Source of the DNA: Actinobaculum suis
GTDB taxonomy: Bacteria > Actinomycetota > Actinomycetes > Actinomycetales > Actinomycetaceae
NCBI RefSeq assembly: GCF_900102025.1
Contig: NZ_FNAU01000002.1
Coordinates: 209,410-273,409 of the forward strand
Length of the DNA: 64,000 nucleotides
Direction of reading: 5' to 3'
The stretch's first letter is position 1. The number at the start of each line of letters is the position of its first letter. Shown piece after piece: positions 35,543 through 45,274 of the stretch. The translations under genes and the position numbers were made by a program. The notes below the pieces were generated by a model. That model worked only from the letters and a program-made list of their open reading frames with translations, made no database searches and was not told the origin of the DNA.

Positions 35543-36559
35543 TTAAATAAGGACGAGGCGTAGCAAGAAGGTAGCCAAAGCGCCGAAAGCCGCGGCGCAG
35601 GGCAAGGTGAATATCCAGGCCAGGGCAATATTGCCGGCCGTACCCCAACGCACCGCCGCCTTGGATTTGGTGGCACCCACGCCCATAATCGCGCAGGTAA
35701 TGGTTTGCGTCGTCGAAATTGGTGCGGCCCACAAAAACGCCGTCGTATAGAGCACCCCGGCAGCCACCGTTTCCGCCACGAAACCGTGCGGCGGATCCAG
35801 GTCAATCAGTTTCGAGCCGAGCGTGCGCATAATCCGGAAACCTCCGGTGGCGGTGCCAGCCGAAATCGCGCCGGCAGCCAAAAGTTTCACCCACAGGGGG
35901 ATCACGGCGACGTCGTCGTGAAAACCACCCGCGACCAGCGCCAACACCATCACACCCATAGTTTTCTGGGCGTCCTGCAAACCGTGCCCCAAAGCTACCG
36001 CGGCAGCGGAAATCGTTTGCGCATACCGGAAACCATCCATTGTGCGCCGATAGGAAGCGGCACGCCAGTCAAGCAAAGCGAGGAGCAATTTCATTGCCAC
36101 GTAGGCGAGGGTGAAACCAATGATCGGCGAAATCACCATGGGGAGTACGACTTTATCCACAATCGCGGCCCAGTGGACGGTAACCGCGGTGACCAGCCCG
36201 GCGCCCGCCAGCCCGCCAATAAGGGCGTGCGAACTTGAGGAAGGTAGGCCGAACCACCAGGTAATCAGGTTCCAGACGACGGCGCCTATCAGCGCTCCGA
36301 GCACCAGTACCAAACCGTCGAGGGCCGGGGCGTCGGTAATATTCACGATCCCGGACCCGATGGTTTCCGCCACTTTCGTGCCAAGTAGGGCCCCCACAAA
36401 ATTCATACAGGCCGCCATGGCCAAGGCCACCGGCGGGGTGAGAGCACGCGTGGCAACAGAAGTAGCGATCGCATTCGCGGCGTCGTGGAAACCGTTAGTG
36501 AAATCAAAAATGACGCTAAAGGCAATCACCACGAATACGAGGAACAGTAATTCGGACAC
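35543..36559 (-). CDS. pit: inorganic phosphate transporter, PiT family
   Basis: PiT proteins bring in metal-phosphate with protons at low affinity, next to the high-affinity Pst system. The 338 residues hold about ten membrane segments and the repeated family motif: FDFTNGFHDAANAIATSVATRAL in the first half and ISAAAVALGHGLQDAQKTMGVMVLAL in the second. The start is a GTG after AAGGAG, two bases past the stop of the DUF47 gene, the usual pair. It converges on pstB. Confidence 0.94.
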   Translation of the reverse strand: MSELLFLVFVVIAFSVIFDFTNGFHDAANAIATSVATRALTPPVALAMAACMNFVGALLGTKVAETIGSGIVNITDAPALDGLVLVLGALIGAVVWNLITWWFGLPSSSSHALIGGLAGAGLVTAVTVHWAAIVDKVVLPMVISPIIGFTLAYVAMKLLLALLDWRAASYRRTMDGFRYAQTISAAAVALGHGLQDAQKTMGVMVLALVAGGFHDDVAVIPLWVKLLAAGAISAGTATGGFRIMRTLGSKLIDLDPPHGFVAETVAAGVLYTTAFLWAAPISTTQTITCAIMGVGATKSKAAVRWGTAGNIALAWIFTLPCAAAFGALATFLLRLVLI

Positions 36560-36561
36560 GC

Positions 36562-37188
36562 TTATGACTCCTTGAGCGCGATCTGCTCAACCACATTCGC
36601 CAAGTTTTCGAAGGAATCCAAAGCGTTTTCCAAAGCGGTGGCGATCATGTGGAGCCGCATCACTTCCAAAGCGTCAGTGCTGCCGTTGAAAAGCTTGACG
36701 ATAGTGTTGCCGTAGAGCCGGTCGCCCTGATTCTCGAGCTGATTCATGTGGATCCAATAGTCGCGCGTTTCGGGTGAAGTGGGCGAGAAATGCGAAAGGA
36801 TCCGCGCCGATTCTGAAGCGCACTGCTGCAGCAACCCCACCACTTCCAAACATTCATCGGGCAAATGGGAAGGGGAGAGCATAACAATCCCGGAACCGGC
36901 TTCATCGATGAGGTCTACACAATCATCGATCGTGGAACTTAAATCGTAAAGATCAGTGCGATCGAAGGGGAGAACAAAAGACTTATTGACGAAAGTCAGT
37001 AGCGTATGCGAGGCATCATCGGCCTGGTTTTCAATTTTGTGGAGCGCTTGGGCGCGCTCGGCCTGTTGTGAAACATCGAGGCTAACGATCTGCTGAAGCT
37101 CGTTCGCCGCACTTTCCAAGTGCTGCGCCTGATCTTTAATTAGCGTCAACACTTGGTGAGACTTTGAGAACCTACTAAAAAACTTCAA
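36562..37188 (-). CDS. DUF47 (PhoU-like) protein, Pit accessory
   Basis: The 208-residue all-helical protein is of the DUF47/PhoU-related family that sits in front of pit genes and is thought to regulate uptake. Visible marks are KIENQADDASHTLL, DRTDLYDLSSTIDDCVDLIDEAG and QLENQGDRLYGNTIVKLF, two copies of the ENQxD metal-binding helix pattern. The start is a TTG with GGAG seven bases upstream. As there is no phoU with pst, this may be the only PhoU-like protein here. Confidence 0.9.
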   Translation of the reverse strand: MKFFSRFSKSHQVLTLIKDQAQHLESAANELQQIVSLDVSQQAERAQALHKIENQADDASHTLLTFVNKSFVLPFDRTDLYDLSSTIDDCVDLIDEAGSGIVMLSPSHLPDECLEVVGLLQQCASESARILSHFSPTSPETRDYWIHMNQLENQGDRLYGNTIVKLFNGSTDALEVMRLHMIATALENALDSFENLANVVEQIALKES

Positions 37189-37467
37189 GTTAACGCTCCG
37201 TTTCGACGTGAAGAACAGTCGGCGAACTTTCCGAAAACAGCTTAGATGAGTAAAACGAAAATGAAGGTGACTTTCGATGCTCGGTGTGGTGTTTTACTCG
37301 CTAAGCCGCGGGGTGGGCGCAACGGTAGCGGCCAAAGACGTGGTAGAACGCGGAAGATACTGGGCAAGCTCCAACCACAAATAGGCAAAAAGTGAGTGCC
37401 GTAACATAAAAATGTGGGCAAGTGTGAGGGAAGGTTTGGCCGGGCGCGGCGAAAAAGGAAAGTAAAA
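37189..37467. other. gene-free spacer upstream of the Pit operon
   Basis: Upstream of the DUF47-pit operon, this stretch shows no credible gene; ORFs in it have no protein-like composition. It should hold the DUF47-pit promoter, but no clear boxes are seen. Confidence 0.5.
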
Positions 37468-37553
37468 GGCATCGGACCAGAGAGCGCCTGACGGCGCGAA
37501 TGCCGCTCGAAGCGGCTGTAGTTGGAGCCCGGGGCTTTCGTGGTCCGATGCCG
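37468..37553. ncRNA. candidate structured RNA or mobile hairpin
   Basis: A 12-base outer stem (GGCATCGGACCA at 37468 with its exact complement at 37542-37553) encloses three small hairpins: GCGCC-TGAC-GGCGC, GCCGCT-CGA-AGCGGC and AGCCC-GG-GGGCT. Together they form a compact 86-base four-way junction. On the minus strand TTTTACTTTCCTTTTT follows, like a terminator tail, so a minus-strand small RNA is most likely. I know no matching family; a palindromic mobile unit is the alternative. Confidence 0.45.
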
Positions 37554-38034
37554 TACCAATACTCTAACAGGAACTACGGCAGAGTAAAAATACTGCGCGC
37601 GCCGGCCTTGAGCTGGGGAAGCCTAAGTATTACGCGGGTTTGGAGCATCTGCTTTGGAGCACCGGTTTTGAAGTTCCGGGTTTGGAGCATCGGCCTTGGG
37701 GCGCCGGCTTTGGAACGTCGGGTTTGGGCTAATGGACAATAATCGTTGTTTATGGTGGGGGTTTTCGTTGATTTTATGGGGAAAAGTCGGTGTTATTAAG
37801 GTTTTGGAGCGCGAGCTTTAGAACGTCGGTTTTAGAGCGCACGGTATTTAAGTTTCCGACTCTCGGTTAGGGGCCGTAGCGGGCTTACGGTTTACGGTCT
37901 GCGGGGTACGACGCCGTACGCAACCAGGCTTCCAGTGGCATGGCAGCGAAATTTTTTTTGCGGATGCAATTTCTCCTCCGCGAGGCTAAATGAAAGTCCC
38001 GCTAGGGGAGAGCGATATTTGACAGAATGACGGT
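37554..38034. other. gene-free spacer with TTTGGAGC repeats
   Basis: Between 37620 and 37735 a loose repeat of about 24-28 bases (TTTGGAGCATC, TTTGGAGCACC, TTTGGAACGTC) occurs at least five times; related words return near 37800. An 80-codon frame over it is repetitive and not believable as protein. Confidence 0.6.
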
Positions 38035-39312
38035 ATGGACAGGCAGGAGCAGGAAAACCATCCCACCGGCGCCAGCGGCAGCCACGCTTCCGGCAGAAGG
38101 GCTTCCGGTAGAAGAGCCGCCGGTAGACGTGCGGCCGGTAGGCGCGCTTCGGGCCGGCGGGCATCGGGCCGACGGGCATCTGGCCTACGGGCAGAAACTC
38201 TGCACAGCCACCACGCCGAGCCGCAGGAGCAGGACCTGCCTGCAACGCGGCCGTACCGCGCAGAGGGGCGATCGTACCGATCCGAGTCGCGCCCGTCGGA
38301 ACCGCGCTCTTCTGAGTCGCGCTCGTCGGAAACTCCGCAGGTCAGCAAGTCGATTCCGGTGCGAGTCACGTTACTAGCCGATTTCGTGGCACTCCTGGTC
38401 TGTGTTGCTTTCACCGCGGTATTTATTTTGACTTCCGGTTTTCCGATCAGTTTCCCACCCACGGGAACGGCGGCCTGGGTAACGGCCGGCCTCGCCTTCC
38501 TTTCCGGGGTGCTCGCTGTTTACGCAATCACGGCTCGCGCGAAAATTCCCAATCCGCATCTAGCGCGCGGCCTGGCCTGGGCGATGCTCGCCATAGCCAC
38601 TATTGCCGGTGCCTTGGGCAAGATTTCGGCCATGCCAGTGCTGGCCGGAATGGGTGTGGTTATTGTGTTTCTCGCCCAGATGGCACGCCCGATGCCGGCC
38701 GGTACTTTGGTTTCCCAACTCGCGGTGAGTTACCTGGCGATTGCGGTGGCTATTAGTGCTGGCTTATGGCCGGCAAGCCTGCACCTGGTAGGCGGGGAAA
38801 TGGCCGGCACGATTATGGCGGAATCCCTGCTGTGCATGGCGGTCGTCCGCATCATTTTGGGGCGCATCGCTTCCTGGTGGCCATATCTGCTCGTAGCCTT
38901 TGCGGGCGGGCTCGGTGCCGGCTGGGCCTATAGCACCATCACCGGCGCCACCGCGTGGGCCACGCTCACCGCCGGCCCGGTCTGGCTCGCCATCGTCCCG
39001 GCCCTGCTCTACCCGCTCTCCGATTACTACTCCGGGGTGCTAGCCGAAAAGCTCAGCCTTACCTCCCCGCAAACCACGGCCGAAGAAAAAACGGCCGGGG
39101 AAGACGGCGTCGTCGCCCCCGCTGTGGAAAACTCGGAAACCACAAAAACCGCGCGTGCGCGTGAGACCTCGCGTGCGCGTGAGAACGAAGCTTCTGAAAA
39201 CAACGCTACCGGCCGCGCACCCATTGGTTGGCTCACCCAAGCTGGAGTGGAATTAGCCGTGGTCAGCGTGTGTGGATGGCTCGCTTTCGGCATAGCGGCG
39301 ATTATCGCTTAG
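38035..39312 (+). CDS. multi-pass membrane protein with Arg-rich repeat tail, unknown
   Basis: The 425-residue protein has a hydrophilic N-terminal 105 residues and about ten membrane segments from residue 110. The N-terminus includes seven tandem GRRA(S/A) units near residues 19-52, encoded by a 15-base repeat, then SESRSSET-type repeats. The last cytoplasmic loop is an acidic/Thr-rich insert (residues 345-395). No transport motif is recognised. The ATG at 38035 has no strong ribosome site, so a start after the repeat is possible. It is followed after nine bases by the nitrobindin-like gene. Confidence 0.7.
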   Translation: MDRQEQENHPTGASGSHASGRRASGRRAAGRRAAGRRASGRRASGRRASGLRAETLHSHHAEPQEQDLPATRPYRAEGRSYRSESRPSEPRSSESRSSETPQVSKSIPVRVTLLADFVALLVCVAFTAVFILTSGFPISFPPTGTAAWVTAGLAFLSGVLAVYAITARAKIPNPHLARGLAWAMLAIATIAGALGKISAMPVLAGMGVVIVFLAQMARPMPAGTLVSQLAVSYLAIAVAISAGLWPASLHLVGGEMAGTIMAESLLCMAVVRIILGRIASWWPYLLVAFAGGLGAGWAYSTITGATAWATLTAGPVWLAIVPALLYPLSDYYSGVLAEKLSLTSPQTTAEEKTAGEDGVVAPAVENSETTKTARARETSRARENEASENNATGRAPIGWLTQAGVELAVVSVCGWLAFGIAAIIA

Positions 39313-39321
39313 TCTAGAACC

Positions 39322-39963
39322 ATGGTGTTCACAATCCCCACAAATCTTGCTCCGGAAACGTACCCGATGGCCTGGCTGGTTGACGACTGGCGCGGCGCGG
39401 GCATCCTCGCCTATGAGGGCGTGGAAGCGGCGGCGTTCCTGCACGAACTGCGGATCGATAACGACAATGGCGGCCCGTATTTGCGGGTAGTTTCCGATGT
39501 TTGGTTGGCGCAGGAACCGGTTGCGGCTATTGACCAGGAACGGCCTGGCGGCGTGCAATACCGGATGCTCACGAAAGGGCAGCTGTGGTCTTCGCTCGTC
39601 GGTTACCTGCGGGTTTCGCCCGAACATGCAGAGGGGAAGAACGGCCAATACATTTTGGAAGGTACGGTTGCGCAACCGACCGGGCACGCGATGACCTTGG
39701 CCGGTGCGATCCAAGGGCCGCGGTTCCAATTCGTGGCCGATGCTATTGCTGCCACGCCGACGGCGCAGCGCTACGAAGCGGGGCGGATCACCGGTGGATA
39801 TGTGGAATCCGAACTTTTCTTCGCCTATGAAATGGCCGCTTTCGGCCAGGAATTACGCGACTATATGTCTGCCCGCTTGCAAAGAGTGGGCGATATCCCC
39901 GGGTTTGCGGCAAAAACTGGGGAAGCGGTAGAAACCGAAGATGGTAACGGGACCGAAAAATAA
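39322..39963 (+). CDS. FABP/nitrobindin-like beta-barrel protein lacking the heme His
   Basis: The 213-residue product fits the actinobacterial FABP-like/nitrobindin family: LVDDWRGAGILAY in place of the GxWxGxG start, many beta strands, and the C-terminal EMAAFGQELRDYMSARLQRVG. In the M. tuberculosis nitrobindin Rv2717c the last block reads AVGQPLQDHLAAVL, and its His binds heme; here that His is Tyr. Heme binding may thus be lost or altered. In other actinobacteria this gene often lies beside ygfZ and dtd, as here. It overlaps the next gene by 23 bases. Confidence 0.75.
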   Translation: MVFTIPTNLAPETYPMAWLVDDWRGAGILAYEGVEAAAFLHELRIDNDNGGPYLRVVSDVWLAQEPVAAIDQERPGGVQYRMLTKGQLWSSLVGYLRVSPEHAEGKNGQYILEGTVAQPTGHAMTLAGAIQGPRFQFVADAIAATPTAQRYEAGRITGGYVESELFFAYEMAAFGQELRDYMSARLQRVGDIPGFAAKTGEAVETEDGNGTEK

Positions 39964-41713
39964 CCGGGCAGATACGGGAGCAGGCCCGCACGCGGCAGCA
40001 GTGCCAAGCCCTTTGCTGGCACGCGCGGGCGCCGTGGAAGCTACCGCAGACCCGCGCGGGAAGGGCGCCGCGTTTGGCGTGCCCTCGCATTTTGGCAATC
40101 CCTACCGCGAACAGCGCATGCTTCTTGCCGGCCGCGCCTTTACTGACTTAGGCCACGTACCCGTGCAAGCGCTCGCGGATACGCCGCTCTCTGCAGTGCC
40201 AGCGGAGGCGCCGGCGTTTTCGGCGCCCGATCATTTTTGGCGAGACGTACTCAAGCTCAACAGTGCGGGCCAGATTATTGGCGGGTATGCGCTCGCGGTG
40301 GCTGGAGGCCAAGTTTTCCGCATTGAAACAGCACAAATGCGCCGGCTGGGCCAGGGCAGCAAGAAAGTTCGAGCAGCTGAACACCTGCCGGATGTTGAGC
40401 CGGCTTTACCAGCCGCGCAAAAACCGGATGCCAAACAGCGGAAAGCCAGCGTGGAATTGCCAGCGCCCGGGAAGGAAACATTAGCCACCGTGGACGGCTC
40501 GGCTACCGCGGAAGGTACGGGCAGCGCAAGTTTTTCGCGCCTGCGTTTGCTTGGAGCGCGTAGCACAGGCCCGGCCTGCGAAGCGCTCATGCAGGTGGCG
40601 GCCCGTAGCGCGCAGGGCGAACCCTTGCTCTGGCGTGACCCGTGGGAAGGTGCCGAATATGCAGAACGCATTGGCAGTGAACCGAACGAAGCTTGGCAAG
40701 CCGTGTATGCGCTGGTTCCCGGTAGCGAACCGCAACTAAGCCAGATTTTCGCCAAATTAGCCGCGGCCGGGGTGAAAGCAGCCGGGCTTACTGCCTGGGA
40801 ATCGCAACTTGCCGCCACTTTCCGGCCCGCTAGCTATGCCGCCGCAGCGGTAGGCGCCCGGCCCGCCGAAGTGGGTTATGCGCCGCTCAATCCGCCCGCT
40901 GCTTCGCCAACTGATCCGCCCGCTGCTTCTCCGGCAGCTTCGCGAGAAGATCCGCCTACAGCTTCGCCCACGCCACCAGCATCGGTGCGCGTTCCCGCCT
41001 TGCTCTATCTGGAAGGCCCCGACCTGGCCGATCTGCCCACTCCCGGAGATGTTTTGTTCATTTCCGAAGCGTCCGGCGTCGGCCCCGAAAGTTCGCCGGA
41101 AACCCACCCCGAAACTTCGCCGGAAACCTACCCGGAAACTGCTCCGGAAAATAATCCGGAAACTGGCCCAGCATTTCGCGCGGAACCCGGCCCGGAATCT
41201 TGCCCGGGGCCTCACCCGGAACCTCGCCCGGAACCCGGCCCGGAGAAAAGTACTGCACCTCGCACAGTAGTGCGGGCGTGCGGAGAAGTGGTGTTGGCGG
41301 CGCGCGATTATGAGGAGGGGCCGCTCGCCCTTGCTTTGCTGGACCGCGCCTCGCTTGCCGCCACGCGCACGACGCCGGTGCTGGTTGCGCCCCACGCCAC
41401 CGAAACCATCGCCACCGAAACCAACGTCACCGAAGCCAGTGCCACCGAAGCCAGTGCCACCGAAACCGCGGAATTGGAGGAAACCACTTCCGCCACCAAA
41501 ACCGCGGAATTAGTACCGCCTGCCGAAATGGCACAAACCGCGGAATTGGTGCCGGGCGGCGAAGAAACACAAACCGCGGAATTAGCCGCACTGGCGGGGC
41601 AGGCACAGTTTTCGGCCTGGGCGGAACCGGTGGTCTGGGCACGCCCTCTGCCCTGGTTGCTAAGCTGGCAGAGCAGGAAAACGGGCGCGGAAGATTCGAG
41701 CTCGCGCAAGTAA
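39941..41713 (+). CDS. YgfZ/GcvT-like folate-binding protein, degenerate and repeat-filled
   Basis: The N-terminus (FGVPSHFGNPYREQRMLLAGRAFTDLGHVPV) and LTAWESQLAATFRPASYAAAAVG match the actinobacterial YgfZ family, which helps iron-sulfur proteins with folate. The signature KGCYxGQE that should follow is absent; in its place is a Pro/Ala/Ser repeat. Further repeats fill the C-terminus: PETHPETSPETYPE (near residues 385-410) and TEASATEASATET (near 490). At 590 residues it is far longer than the usual 320-380. The start at 39941 overlaps the preceding gene. It may be a decaying gene or a protein with a new structural role. Confidence 0.6.
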   Translation: MVTGPKNNRADTGAGPHAAAVPSPLLARAGAVEATADPRGKGAAFGVPSHFGNPYREQRMLLAGRAFTDLGHVPVQALADTPLSAVPAEAPAFSAPDHFWRDVLKLNSAGQIIGGYALAVAGGQVFRIETAQMRRLGQGSKKVRAAEHLPDVEPALPAAQKPDAKQRKASVELPAPGKETLATVDGSATAEGTGSASFSRLRLLGARSTGPACEALMQVAARSAQGEPLLWRDPWEGAEYAERIGSEPNEAWQAVYALVPGSEPQLSQIFAKLAAAGVKAAGLTAWESQLAATFRPASYAAAAVGARPAEVGYAPLNPPAASPTDPPAASPAASREDPPTASPTPPASVRVPALLYLEGPDLADLPTPGDVLFISEASGVGPESSPETHPETSPETYPETAPENNPETGPAFRAEPGPESCPGPHPEPRPEPGPEKSTAPRTVVRACGEVVLAARDYEEGPLALALLDRASLAATRTTPVLVAPHATETIATETNVTEASATEASATETAELEETTSATKTAELVPPAEMAQTAELVPGGEETQTAELAALAGQAQFSAWAEPVVWARPLPWLLSWQSRKTGAEDSSSRK

Positions 41714-41745
41714 ACCCGGCGACGGTAAACGGTAAAGGGAGTCAC

Positions 41746-42099
41746 GTGACAGGCACGGTAGCGACCATAATCATGATCCACCACATCTACGGTTTGACGG
41801 TGGGCGTTTTACTCACCGCTTTCGTGGCCTGGGCACTCCTTTCGTGCTTGCGGCAAAGCTCCCACAAATTCACCTTTGCCCGTAAATCCAAAGAATTTTG
41901 GACGCCGGTTTTAGTGCTCGCGCTCCTGGTAGTGGTCATCCAGTATTTGGTGGGATGGCGGTTGCCGATGGGCGGGCTACTCACCTGCGTTTCCCTGTAC
42001 GCGGCCCTTTATTATTTGGGGCCGGAAAGGCAAAGAATGGGTATTGGCCGCGCCGGCGAAGATTGGGGCCGGCGCGATTCTTGGCGAGGAGGATGGTAA
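41746..42099 (+). CDS. DUF2516-like small membrane protein
   Basis: The 117-residue product has three membrane segments and the order typical of DUF2516: TVGVLLTAFVAWALLSCLRQ, then FTFARKSKEFWTPVLVLALLVVVIQYLVG, a third segment, and a charged Arg/Gly-rich tail. The function of the family is unknown. The start is a GTG after AAAGGGAG. The stop is immediately followed by the dtd ATG, so the two genes are coupled. Confidence 0.75.
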   Translation: MTGTVATIIMIHHIYGLTVGVLLTAFVAWALLSCLRQSSHKFTFARKSKEFWTPVLVLALLVVVIQYLVGWRLPMGGLLTCVSLYAALYYLGPERQRMGIGRAGEDWGRRDSWRGGW

Positions 42100-42561
42100 A
42101 TGCGTGCGGTGATCCAGCGCGTCAAACGTGCTTCGGTAACGGTAGATAACGAGGTCGTGGGGGAGATCGGGCCCGGATTGTGCGTCCTGGTTGGGGTTAC
42201 CCAAGACGACGACGCCGCCCGCGCCGCCACGGTGGCAAGAAAAATTGCGCAGCTCAAGCTGTTGCGAGCCGCAGATGGTACGGATGATGAAAAACACCGA
42301 CTTTCGGCCCAGGAAGCAGAAGCGCCGGTGCTCGTCGTCTCCCAGTTCACGCTGTACGCGGATGTGCGTAAAGGCCGCAAACCTTCGTGGTCGCGGGCCG
42401 CGCGCGGTGATATTGCCGAACCGCTATATGAAGAAGTGGTGCGAGAATTACGCGAAACCTACGGTCTGCAGGTAGCCACTGGCACTTTCGGAGCGGAAAT
42501 GGATGTGGAACTCGTAAATGACGGACCGCTCACTATCTTGGTGGAGATTCCTGCCGCGTAA
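42100..42561 (+). CDS. dtd: D-aminoacyl-tRNA deacylase
   Basis: Dtd removes D-amino acids (and glycine from tRNA-Ala) from mischarged tRNA. The 153-residue product is complete: MRAVIQRVKRASVTVDNEVVGEIGPGLCVLVGV at the start, the active-site SQFTLYADVRKGRKPSWSRAA, and the C-terminal NDGPLTILVEIP with the Gly-Pro motif that rejects L-amino acids. It directly abuts the DUF2516-like gene. Confidence 0.96.
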   Translation: MRAVIQRVKRASVTVDNEVVGEIGPGLCVLVGVTQDDDAARAATVARKIAQLKLLRAADGTDDEKHRLSAQEAEAPVLVVSQFTLYADVRKGRKPSWSRAARGDIAEPLYEEVVRELRETYGLQVATGTFGAEMDVELVNDGPLTILVEIPAA

Positions 42562-42673
42562 ACCGCGCAAGCTCGGCGATATGATAATGAATAAAACGCC
42601 GCTGGCGAACAGGGGAGGGGAAGTTCCGCGCAGGTCGTTACCCTCTTAGATAGTTTCAAACCAAGGGAGTGTT

Positions 42674-45274
42674 ATGTTCGAAAGGTTCACGGACCGCGCC
42701 CGGCGGGTCATCGTGCTCGCGCAGGAAGAGGCGCGTAACCTCAAGCACAACTACCTGGGGACCGAACACATCCTGCTGGGCCTGATCCGCGAAGGTGAAG
42801 GTGTAGCGGCGAAGGCGCTCGAGGCTCTGGGGGTCACGCTAGAAGGTGTGCGTTCGGAGGTAGTGGAGATTATCGGGGAAGGCCAGGAGCAACCCTCCGG
42901 GCATATTCCTTTTACTCCGCGCGCCAAAAAGGTCATCGAGTACGCGATGCGTGAAGGCCTGCAGCTAGGCCACTCCTACATCGGTACCGAACACCTTTTG
43001 CTCGGCCTTACCCGCGAACCAGATGGGGTAGCCGCCCAGGTATTGCAGAAGATGGGCGCCGATATGCCCACCGTGCGCAACCAGGTCAACCAGCTGATTT
43101 CCGGTTTCCAAGGGAAGGAAGCGGTAGGCGTGGGCGGCGGGCGCCGCGAAGGCCACCGAGCTGGATCCACGGTTCTTGACCAGTACGGCCGCAATCTCAC
43201 GCAAGCGGCACGCGATCACAAGCTAGATCCGGTAATTGGCCGGCACACGGAAACCGAGCGGGTTATGCAAGTGCTTTCCCGCCGGACCAAAAACAATCCG
43301 GTGCTAATCGGGGAACCCGGCGTTGGTAAAACCGCCGTGGTAGAAGGTTTGGCGCAACTCATCGCCGCCGATAATGTGCCGGAAACGCTGAAGGAAAAGC
43401 AGCTTTATTCTCTCGATATGGGTTCTTTGGTAGCCGGTTCGCGCTACCGGGGTGATTTCGAAGAAAGAATGAAGAAAATCCTCAAGGAGATCAATACTCG
43501 CGGGGACATCATTCTTTTCATTGACGAAATCCACACCCTGGTGGGTGCCGGTGCGGCGGAAGGTGCCCTGGATGCGGCGTCGTTACTCAAGCCGATGCTG
43601 GCGCGCGGGGAAATCCAGGTGATTGGTGCTACCACCCTGGACGAATACCGTAAGTACATTGAAAAGGATGCCGCTCTGGAACGGCGTTTCCAGCCGATTC
43701 AGGTGGAACAGCCCACGGTGGAACAGACCGTGGAAATCCTCAAGGGTTTGCGCGACCGTTACGAATCCTTCCACCGGATAACTATTACCGACGACGCTTT
43801 GGAAGCCGCCGCATCCCTATCGGATCGCTATATTAACGACCGCTTCCTGCCCGATAAGGCGATTGACCTGATCGATGAGGCCGGGGCCCGCTTGGCGATC
43901 CGGAAGATGACGGCACCGCCAGAACTGCGTGAACTGGACGAAAAGATTGCCGGTACGCGCCGCGAAAAGGAAGCCGCGATTGACGGCCAAGATTTCGAAC
44001 GGGCGGCGAGCCTGCGCGATCAAGAACAGAGCCTTACCGCCCAGCGCGAAGAGCAAGAAAACGCGTGGAAGAGCGGAGATATGGACGTGGTATCCGTGGT
44101 GGATGAGGATCTCATCACCGAGGTGCTCTCTATGTCTACCGGGATTCCGGTGTTCAAGCTTTCCGAAGCCGAATCGGAGAAGCTGCTGCGCATGGAAGAC
44201 GAATTGCACAAGCGTGTTATTGGCCAAAACGAGGCCGTAACCGCTATTTCGCAGGCAATTCGGCGCCAGCGGGCAGGCTTGAAGGATCCGAACCGGCCGG
44301 GTGGTTCCTTCATCTTTGCCGGCCCTACCGGCGTGGGGAAGACGGAACTGGCCAAGGCGCTTGCCGAATTCCTGTTCGGGGACGAATCGGCACTCATCAC
44401 TTTGGACATGTCTGAATATTCGGAGAAGCACACGGTCTCGCGGCTGTTTGGTGCCCCTCCGGGATATGTGGGTTATGAGGAAGGTGGCCAGCTGACGGAA
44501 GCGGTACGCCGCAAGCCCTTCTCCGTGGTGCTGTTCGACGAAATCGAAAAGGCCCACCCGGATCTGTTCAACTCTTTGCTCCAGATTTTGGAAGAAGGCC
44601 GCTTGACGGATTCGCAGGGCCGCGTGGTCGATTTCAAGAATACGATCATCATTATGACCACGAACTTGGGAACGAAGGATATTGCCAAGGGCGTGCAGAC
44701 GGGCTTCCAGTTCGATCAAGACGTCACCAGTTCCTATGAGCGGATGAAGACCAAGGTGGCGGAAGAGCTAAAGGAACACTTCCGCCCCGAGTTCCTCAAC
44801 CGCGTGGATGACGTGATCGTATTCCCGCAGCTCAACCGGGAAGAGATCTTGCAGATCGTGGATCTGATGATCGCGAAGCTAGATGGGCGTTTGCGCGAAC
44901 AAAGCCTTTCGCTGGCGCTCACCCAGGACGCGAAGGAACTTTTGGCAGACCGCGGCTACGATCCGGTGCTGGGCGCACGCCCCTTGCGGCGGGCCATCCA
45001 GCGCGATATTGAAGACGTGCTCTCCGAAAAGCTCCTCTACGGCGAGTTCAAGGACAACCAGGTGATCGTGGTGGGTGTGAACAAGGAAGACATTCCGATG
45101 AGCTTCACCTTCACCGGCCAGGATCCGGATGCTCCGCTACCGGAAGGCGCACAAACTTTCGGTGAACCGGAAGAAATGGAATCCTTGGCACCGGCCCAAA
45201 ATACGAGCCATCTGATTCCGCCGGCCGGCCGGCCCTCCGGGCCCGCCTCCGGCGGCCTGCAAGCCGCGAACTAA
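42674..45274 (+). CDS. clpC: ATP-dependent Clp protease ATP-binding subunit ClpC
   Basis: ClpC unfolds proteins for ClpP. The 866 residues hold the double Clp N-domain (1-145), the first AAA domain with Walker [10 protein letters not shown] near 214, a UVR motif near 430-453 ([19 protein letters not shown]), the second AAA domain with GPTGVGKTE near 555, and the D2-small domain with [20 protein letters not shown]. The 3' tail is Pro/Gly-rich. The start is an ATG after AAGGGAG. The end AGCCGCGAACTAAAACTC including the stop is repeated 96 bases downstream. Confidence 0.97.
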   Translation: MFERFTDRARRVIVLAQEEARNLKHNYLGTEHILLGLIREGEGVAAKALEALGVTLEGVRSEVVEIIGEGQEQPSGHIPFTPRAKKVIEYAMREGLQLGHSYIGTEHLLLGLTREPDGVAAQVLQKMGADMPTVRNQVNQLISGFQGKEAVGVGGGRREGHRAGSTVLDQYGRNLTQAARDHKLDPVIGRHTETERVMQVLSRRTKNNPVLIGEPGVGKTAVVEGLAQLIAADNVPETLKEKQLYSLDMGSLVAGSRYRGDFEERMKKILKEINTRGDIILFIDEIHTLVGAGAAEGALDAASLLKPMLARGEIQVIGATTLDEYRKYIEKDAALERRFQPIQVEQPTVEQTVEILKGLRDRYESFHRITITDDALEAAASLSDRYINDRFLPDKAIDLIDEAGARLAIRKMTAPPELRELDEKIAGTRREKEAAIDGQDFERAASLRDQEQSLTAQREEQENAWKSGDMDVVSVVDEDLITEVLSMSTGIPVFKLSEAESEKLLRMEDELHKRVIGQNEAVTAISQAIRRQRAGLKDPNRPGGSFIFAGPTGVGKTELAKALAEFLFGDESALITLDMSEYSEKHTVSRLFGAPPGYVGYEEGGQLTEAVRRKPFSVVLFDEIEKAHPDLFNSLLQILEEGRLTDSQGRVVDFKNTIIIMTTNLGTKDIAKGVQTGFQFDQDVTSSYERMKTKVAEELKEHFRPEFLNRVDDVIVFPQLNREEILQIVDLMIAKLDGRLREQSLSLALTQDAKELLADRGYDPVLGARPLRRAIQRDIEDVLSEKLLYGEFKDNQVIVVGVNKEDIPMSFTFTGQDPDAPLPEGAQTFGEPEEMESLAPAQNTSHLIPPAGRPSGPASGGLQAAN

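Noticed and set aside
37500..37742. 80-codon plus-strand ORF
   Set aside because: It reads through the hairpin-rich unit and TTTGGAGC repeats, with no believable protein composition.
43817..44719. 300-codon minus-strand ORF
   Set aside because: It is opposite the clpC ATPase core.
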